IMG/VR virus record: IMGVR_UViG_3300025828_000169
Location: 1-25,454 of that record
Origin: a virus
Direction: 5' to 3' (one strand)
DNA length: 25,454 nt
Under the pieces are notes generated by a model. That model made no database searches. It was given only the letters and a program-made list of their open reading frames with translations, and was not told the DNA's origin. Positions 21,821 to 25,454 of this stretch are shown piece by piece (within the stretch, counting starts at the first letter, position 1; each line of letters opens with the position of its first letter). The position numbers and the translations under genes were made by a program.

Positions 21821-21967
21821 GTGAAAGTTAATGCACCCAAAGGTTATCACTGGATGAAAAGTGGTAAAAGCTACAAGCTTATGAAGGACCCTTCAGACGG
21901 CTACAAGCCACACAAGGGTGCGTCTAAAGCTGCTAACTTTGAAGTTCAAAAAGTCCACAAAAAATAA
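21821..21967 (+). CDS. Small lysine-rich protein (48 aa)
   Basis: GTG start at 21821 with AAGGAG six bases upstream; TAA at 21965-21967. The protein opens MKVNAPKGYHWMKSGKSYKL and continues with KLMKDPSDGYKPHKGASKAA; it is strongly basic with glycine/tyrosine turns. The APKGYHWMKSGKSYKLMKDP segment resembles short motifs in capsid-associated phage proteins I have seen, without a name. It starts 2 bases after the exported protein's stop and is followed by a strong AAGGAGG for the next gene. Confidence 0.65.
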   Translation: MKVNAPKGYHWMKSGKSYKLMKDPSDGYKPHKGASKAANFEVQKVHKK

Positions 21968-21977
21968 GGAGGCTATT

Positions 21978-22043
21978 ATGCCAAATTGTACAGGTAAGCG
22001 TAAAAAGAAAAAAGGTAAAAGTAAGCCAAAAGGGTCTTACTAA
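21978..22043 (+). CDS. Very short poly-basic peptide (21 aa)
   Basis: ATG at 21978 with AAGGAGG six bases upstream; the peptide starts MPNCTGKRKKKKGK and ends PKGSY. More than a third of its residues are Lys or Arg. The strong binding site and the TAATG overlap with the next gene argue that it is translated. It could be a capsid-internal DNA-binding peptide, or its translation may mainly deliver ribosomes to the following gene. Too short for comparison. Confidence 0.5.
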   Translation: MPNCTGKRKKKKGKSKPKGSY

Positions 22044-22201
22044 TGCCCGCTAAAAAAAAGAAAGCTAACGACGCTTGTGCAAAGAAGGTCAAAGCTAGAT
22101 ACAAAGTCTGGCCTTCTGCATACGCTTCTGGTGCTGTAGCTAAGTGTCGCAAAGTCGGCGCTAAGAACTGGGGTAACAAAAGTGGCCGTAAGAAAAAGTA
22201 A
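22043..22201 (+). CDS. Small basic protein with KVKARYKVWPSAYASG motif (52 aa)
   Basis: ATG 22043 overlaps the preceding stop; TAA at 22199-22201. After a lysine run it has CAKKVKARYKVWPSAYASGA and then VAKCRKVGAKNWGNKSG. This CxxKVKxRYKVWPSAYASG...CRKVGAxNWG pattern recurs in structural proteins of marine myoviruses and in giant viruses, in my recollection, where it appears as a small module. Two cysteines (C12, C35) frame it. The near-exact motif in so short a gene means the module is here a stand-alone protein. Probably virion-associated. Confidence 0.7.
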   Translation: MPAKKKKANDACAKKVKARYKVWPSAYASGAVAKCRKVGAKNWGNKSGRKKK

Positions 22202-22454
22202 GAAAGGTGCTGCCCTTAAGAAATGGTTTAAGGAGGAATGGATAGACGTTAAGACAGGTAAACCCTGTGGTCGTAAATCCGCAAAAAAGGGTGAGTCTAA
22301 ACGTCCCTATCCCTCCTGTAGACCTAAAGCGGTTGCAGCTAAGATGACTAAAGCTGAAAAAGCTTCTTCTGCACGTCGTAAAACAGGGCCAGCTAAAATT
22401 AAACACGCAGTCACAGCTTCGGGTAGACGCAGAAAGACTACAAGAAAAGCTTGA
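22182..22454 (+). CDS. Basic small phage protein (90 aa), DUF5872-like
   Basis: GTG start at 22182, 20 bases inside the previous gene. Residues ~8-28 LKKWFKEEWIDVKTGKPCGR, then RPYPSCRPKAVAAKMTKAEK, and a basic Ala/Arg/Lys tail (SARRKTGPAKIK, ASGRRRKTTRKA). The KWFxExWVDVxTGKPCGR...YPxCRP pattern is one I remember from giant viruses and marine phages (DUF5872, number from memory). Two cysteines are conserved in that pattern. Its stop TGA lies inside the -35 of the next promoter. Likely virion-associated. Confidence 0.7.
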   Translation: MAVRKSKKGAALKKWFKEEWIDVKTGKPCGRKSAKKGESKRPYPSCRPKAVAAKMTKAEKASSARRKTGPAKIKHAVTASGRRRKTTRKA

Positions 22455-22479
22455 CATTTACTTAAAAGTATGCTATAAT
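22451..22479 (+). promoter_or_regulatory. Perfect-consensus sigma70 promoter before the capsid genes
   Basis: TTGACA (22451-22456), 17-base spacer, TATAAT (22474-22479), with TG one base before the -10 (extended -10). The -35 overlaps the stop codon of the 90-aa gene. The leader to the ATG at 22511 is about 25 bases. It would give strong transcription of the 84-aa gene, zinc ribbon, scaffold and major capsid protein. Confidence 0.85.
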
Positions 22480-22510
22480 AAAACTATAGTTAACAACATT
22501 AGAGGAAACT

Positions 22511-22765
22511 ATGACTCCTGAGCTTGAAACCTACTTCGACAACTACAACGAACTCTTCAATCACGAAGGTTTCAAACAACTCTTACAAGAGTTATCTAAT
22601 AATGCACAACAGTTGGCTGACATTCAGACAGTCAAGGACGTAGAAGATCTTTACTTCCGTAAAGGCCAAGTTGCTGCTTTTGCTACTGTAATTAACCTAC
22701 AGGGTACTATAGAAGCAGCTAGAGAGCAAGCAGAAGTAGAAGTAGAAGGTCCAATTAGTGTTTAA
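22511..22765 (+). CDS. Small helical protein before the scaffold gene (84 aa)
   Basis: Starts MTPELETYFDNYNELFNHEG, then FKQLLQELSNNAQQLADIQT and LYFRKGQVAAFATVINLQGT, with an acidic end. It is all-helical with heptad-like Leu spacing. I recall similar TPELExYFDxYNxLF...GWKQL proteins in cyanophages and other marine podoviruses close to capsid genes; the function is not known. AGAGGA upstream is a good binding site. It overlaps the FmdB-like gene by 8 bases. Possibly a minor head or head-completion factor. Confidence 0.7.
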   Translation: MTPELETYFDNYNELFNHEGFKQLLQELSNNAQQLADIQTVKDVEDLYFRKGQVAAFATVINLQGTIEAAREQAEVEVEGPISV

Positions 22766-22967
22766 AGTATTTGACTTCCGTTGTACAAACGGGCATGTCT
22801 TTGAAGAATTTGTAGAAGGTACCGTTACAACCAGTAGGTGCGGTTGTGGTGCCAACGCTACAAAAATGGTATCTGCCCCGTCTTTTCACCTTGATGGTGC
22901 TTCCGGAGACTTTCCGGGTCAGCATATGAAATGGGTTAGGGAACACGAAAAAGCAGGTAAACAATAA
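22758..22967 (+). CDS. FmdB-like zinc-ribbon protein (69 aa)
   Basis: GTG start at 22758, reading MFKVFDFRCTNGHVFEEFVE, then SRCGCGANATKMVSAPSFHL and DGASGDFPG. The F-x-C...GHxFEEFV...CGCGAxATKxVSAPSFHLDG pattern is that of FmdB/zinc-ribbon small proteins found in many phages. The usual CxxC pairs are altered: C9 with H13, and C28-x-C30, so zinc could be bound by three Cys and one His. Its role in phages is unknown. It is coupled to the preceding gene by an 8-base overlap. Confidence 0.75.
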   Translation: MFKVFDFRCTNGHVFEEFVEGTVTTSRCGCGANATKMVSAPSFHLDGASGDFPGQHMKWVREHEKAGKQ

Positions 22968-23002
22968 CATCTCCATAATGATAACGATCACGGAGTTTAA
23001 TT

Positions 23003-23797
23003 ATGTCTAGAGCAACGATTATAGATCAAGCCCCTGAAGAAGGAAACGCAGATCAAATCGAGCAAAACGAAGTTAACGAGATTCAACACGACGTTGAGCA
23101 ACCTCAAGCCGAAGAACCAAGTTTACCAGAGAAGTACCAAGGTAAGTCTTTAGAAGAAGTAGTACAGATGCACCAAGAAGCTGAAAAGTTACTTGGTCGT
23201 CAGTCTTCTGAAGTAGGCGAACTTCGTAAAGTTGTGGATGACTACATTAGTACTCAAACACAGCAAGCACCTCAACAACAATACGTTGAGCCTGAAGACG
23301 ATATAGATTATTTTACGGATCCTCAAGCAGCCGTTAATCGTGCTATTGAGAATCACCCTAAAATTAGAGAAGCACAGCAGTACACTGAGCAGTACAAAAA
23401 GCAGTCGTCACTTGCAACGCTTCAAGCTAAACATCCAGACATGCAAACAATTCTTGGCGACCCCAAGTTTGCTGAATGGATTAAGGCATCTAAGATTAGG
23501 ACTCAGTTGTTTGTAGCCGCTGACCAACAGTACGACGCTGACGCTGCTGACGAACTGTTTACACTCTGGAAAGAACGTAAAACAGTTGCACAGCAAACTG
23601 CTAATGTTGAAAAACAGGCACGTAAGCAGACACTTAAGGCAGCTAATACAGGCAATGCACGAGGCACTGGTGAGGGTTCACGTAAGAAAGTATATCGCAG
23701 GTCCGACATTATTAAACTAATGAAAACAGACCCTGAGCGTTATCAAGCTTTGTCAAACGAAATATTACAAGCTTATGCAGAGGGTCGTGTCAAATAA
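23003..23797 (+). CDS. Capsid assembly scaffolding protein
   Basis: A 264-aa protein directly upstream of the major capsid gene. The N-terminus is acidic and Gln-rich and then shows LPEKYQGKSLEEVVQMHQEA, a motif common in podoviral scaffolds. The middle is charged coiled coil with a Gln tract (~90-100) and DDIDYFTDPQAAVNRAIENH. The C-terminus is basic (GEGSRKKVYRRSDIIKLMKT), as scaffold C-termini that bind coat protein are. It would form the internal frame of the procapsid and leave before DNA packaging. The binding site CGGAG is present. Confidence 0.85.
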   Translation: MSRATIIDQAPEEGNADQIEQNEVNEIQHDVEQPQAEEPSLPEKYQGKSLEEVVQMHQEAEKLLGRQSSEVGELRKVVDDYISTQTQQAPQQQYVEPEDDIDYFTDPQAAVNRAIENHPKIREAQQYTEQYKKQSSLATLQAKHPDMQTILGDPKFAEWIKASKIRTQLFVAADQQYDADAADELFTLWKERKTVAQQTANVEKQARKQTLKAANTGNARGTGEGSRKKVYRRSDIIKLMKTDPERYQALSNEILQAYAEGRVK

Positions 23798-23814
23798 TCT
23801 AAAGGAGATTAGAC

Positions 23815-24795
23815 ATGGCTGGTGAAACTTCCGGTGCATATTTTACAGCTAATGCTGTAGTAGACAAAACAGCAGCAGGTACTTTCATTCCAGAAATTTG
23901 GAGTGATGAGGTAATTGCAGCATATCAAAAGAACCTTAAGATGGCTCCTCTTGTCAAGCGCATTCAAATGGCTGGCAAAAAAGGCGATGTAATCCACATC
24001 CCTAAGCCTACTCGTGGTGCAGCTTCTGCTAAGGGTGAAGCCGCAGCAGTAACAATCCAAGCAAACCTTGAGTCAGAGTTGACTGTCACTGTTGACCGTC
24101 ACTTCGAGTACTCACGTCTTATCGAAGACATCGTAGAAGTACAAGCTCTTAACAGCCTCCGTCAGTTCTACACTGAAGACGCTGGTTACCAGCTTGCACT
24201 TAAGGTTGATACTGACCTTATCAATGCTACTACTGGCTTCGGTGACGGTACTCGTACTCAAGCTCCTACTGACGGCGCTAACTGGGAAAATAGCAACAGC
24301 TACTACTTTAACGCTGCTCTAGGTCTTGCTACTTACACTGACGACACTGTAGCTACTGGTGACAACTTCACTGACCTTGGTTTCCGTGAAGCTATCAAGC
24401 TTATGGACGACGCTGACGTTCCTATGGAAAACCGTGTACTTGTAGTTCCACCTGCAGTACGTAAGTCTTTGATGGGTATTGACCGTTACGTGTCTTCTGA
24501 CTTTGTCGGTGGACGTGGCGTTGAGTCAGGTCTTATTGGTAACCTTTACGGCGTAGACATTTACGTTTCAAGCAACGCTCCTGTACTGGAGACTGCTGCT
24601 CAAAACTCTATCGCTGTACGTGGTTGCTTGTTCTTCCACCAAGACGCTCTCGTTATGGCAGAGCAGATGGCAGTACGTTCGCAGACTCAGTACAAGCAAG
24701 AGTACCTCTCTACTCTGTACACTGCAGACACACTCTACGGTGTTGAAGTATATCGTCCAGAAGCAGGATTTATCCTCGCAGTCGCTGACGAGTAA
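23815..24795 (+). CDS. Major capsid protein
   Basis: A 326-aa protein with an excellent AAAGGAG site. Family-like segments: FIPEIWSDEVIAAYQKNLKM (N-arm/E-loop region), GDVIHIPKPTRG, LTVTVDRHFEYSRLIEDIVE, YQLALKVDTDLI, NRVLVVPPAVRKSLMGIDRY (P-domain-like), VGGRGVESGLIGNLYGVDIY and VAEQ-like MAEQMAVRSQTQYKQEYLST. These match HK97-fold coat proteins of marine podoviruses and related phages (recognised from memory). Position after the scaffold and before a strong terminator supports this. Codons are unusually uniform and C-ending in places, consistent with very high expression. Confidence 0.92.
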   Translation: MAGETSGAYFTANAVVDKTAAGTFIPEIWSDEVIAAYQKNLKMAPLVKRIQMAGKKGDVIHIPKPTRGAASAKGEAAAVTIQANLESELTVTVDRHFEYSRLIEDIVEVQALNSLRQFYTEDAGYQLALKVDTDLINATTGFGDGTRTQAPTDGANWENSNSYYFNAALGLATYTDDTVATGDNFTDLGFREAIKLMDDADVPMENRVLVVPPAVRKSLMGIDRYVSSDFVGGRGVESGLIGNLYGVDIYVSSNAPVLETAAQNSIAVRGCLFFHQDALVMAEQMAVRSQTQYKQEYLSTLYTADTLYGVEVYRPEAGFILAVADE

Positions 24796-24804
24796 GACCA
24801 ATGG

Positions 24805-24827
24805 GGGGTCAGCAATGGCCCCTTTTT
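24805..24827 (+). terminator. Rho-independent terminator after the capsid gene
   Basis: GGGGTC (24805-24810), loop AGCAAT, GGCCCC (24817-24822), then TTTTT: a 6-bp stem with one G-T wobble and a clean T-tract, 10 bases after the capsid stop. A pyrimidine-only stretch continues to 24850. Confidence 0.85.
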
Positions 24828-24866
24828 CCTTCCCCTTCTTCTTCTTCTCTGCAATAGGACTTACTA

Positions 24867-25454
24867 ATGTCTAACTATACCAAGACTACAGACTTTGAAG
24901 CAAAGGACTCGTTACCTACAGGCGACTCAGGAAAGATCATCCGTGGCGCTGAATTTGAAACAGAGTTCGATGCAATCTCCACTGCTATTGCAACCAAAGC
25001 AGATACCGCAGGGCCTACGTTTACCGGAACCCTGACCTTTGAAACTATTTCTGACGGAATTATTGGTGTCACTGCATTCGTTGACGAAGACGATATGTCG
25101 TCCGACAGTGCAACTCTGGTTCCTACACAGCAGTCCGTAAAAGCGTACGTTGACTCACAAGTCACTGCACAAGACCTAGACTTCCAAGCCGACTCAGGCG
25201 GTGCGCTAAGTATTGACCTAGACTCTGAATCACTGACCTTTACAGGCGGCACTGGTATTGATACGTCTGGCTCAGGTAATGCTGTTACCTTTGCTATTGA
25301 CTCTACCGTTGCCACACTGACTGGCACTCAGACGCTGACTAATAAGACTCTTACGTCTCCCGACGTAAACACTCCTGACATTGACGGTGGTACTATTGAC
25401 GGTGCCACTATTGCTACGTCAGACATTACAGTAGGCACTGGTAAAACCTTGGAT
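24867..25454 (+). CDS. Tail fibre/appendage-type protein, N-terminal 196 aa (3' partial)
   Basis: ATG 24867 with AGGA eight bases upstream; open to the window edge. It starts MSNYTKTTDFEAKDSLPTGD, followed by the module (residues 21-46) shared with the left-edge gene, then PTFTGT, VPTQQSVKAYVDSQV and repeats of LTNKTLTSPDVNTPDIDGG and TIDGATIATSD. TLTNKTLTSP and IDGGTIDG repeats are typical of phage fibres and appendages, where they form beta-helical or triple-stranded shafts. The N-terminal module is the likely attachment to the virion. It follows the capsid terminator, so a promoter or read-through is needed. The receptor-binding end is outside the window. Confidence 0.7.
   Translation, partial: MSNYTKTTDFEAKDSLPTGDSGKIIRGAEFETEFDAISTAIATKADTAGPTFTGTLTFETISDGIIGVTAFVDEDDMSSDSATLVPTQQSVKAYVDSQVTAQDLDFQADSGGALSIDLDSESLTFTGGTGIDTSGSGNAVTFAIDSTVATLTGTQTLTNKTLTSPDVNTPDIDGGTIDGATIATSDITVGTGKTLD

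Noticed and set aside
24875-25327. 150-codon minus-strand frame opposite the fibre gene
   Set aside because: Ser/Val/Pro-rich mirror of the Thr/Asp repeat-coding strand; a typical shadow of repetitive codons.
1-25454. Window as a complete circular genome, because both edges carry the same fibre module
   Set aside because: The DNA of the two copies differs at many positions and the reading frames do not join into one gene; tail-tube and nozzle genes are also missing.

Overview
This window is a piece of a lytic-type tailed phage genome with a T7-like replication module and short, tightly packed genes. The combination of a B12-dependent ribonucleotide reductase, a T7-like DNA polymerase and primase-helicase, endonuclease I, a Cas4-like nuclease, DUF3310 and an RNA-polymerase-free layout is what I associate with marine podoviruses of Proteobacteria, and many proteins resemble, from memory, uncultured marine phage sequences. 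I infer this; no database search was possible. No phage RNA polymerase, integrase, tRNA, CRISPR array or insertion sequence is visible. Four well-formed sigma70-type promoters suggest that host RNA polymerase transcribes the genome.

Layout. Positions 1-5914 (rightward): the end of a small fibre-type gene, then four large proteins (407, 419, 534 and 548 aa) that look like internal virion or ejection proteins. A terminator at 6065-6089 separates these from the leftward genes. Positions 5911-8541 (leftward): a 44-aa mini-gene, class II ribonucleotide reductase, DUF1289, DUF3310 and a small acidic protein. Positions 8510-13340 (leftward): endonuclease I, Cas4-like nuclease, DNA polymerase, primase-helicase and an ssDNA-binding protein, driven by a promoter at 13402-13430. 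Positions 13427-16274 (leftward): about fourteen very small unknown genes, most linked by stop-start overlaps, including five single-span membrane mini-proteins. Several are too short for ordinary gene callers.

Positions 16275-16891 hold no convincing gene. They contain four 19-bp iteron-like repeats, a second 12-bp repeat family, a hairpin, a G-tract and an AT-rich stretch. This is the best candidate for the replication origin and/or packaging site, and it divides the leftward early genes from the rightward late genes.

Positions 16892-24795 (rightward): small terminase candidate, M15-type endolysin, a small structural protein, large terminase, portal, a run of small lysine/arginine-rich proteins, a consensus promoter, two small genes, scaffold and major capsid protein, ending at a strong terminator. 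At 24867 a fibre-type gene starts and runs off the window. Its N-terminal module is nearly identical in protein sequence to the truncated gene at the left edge. Tail-tube and nozzle genes are not visible, so the window is not a whole genome.
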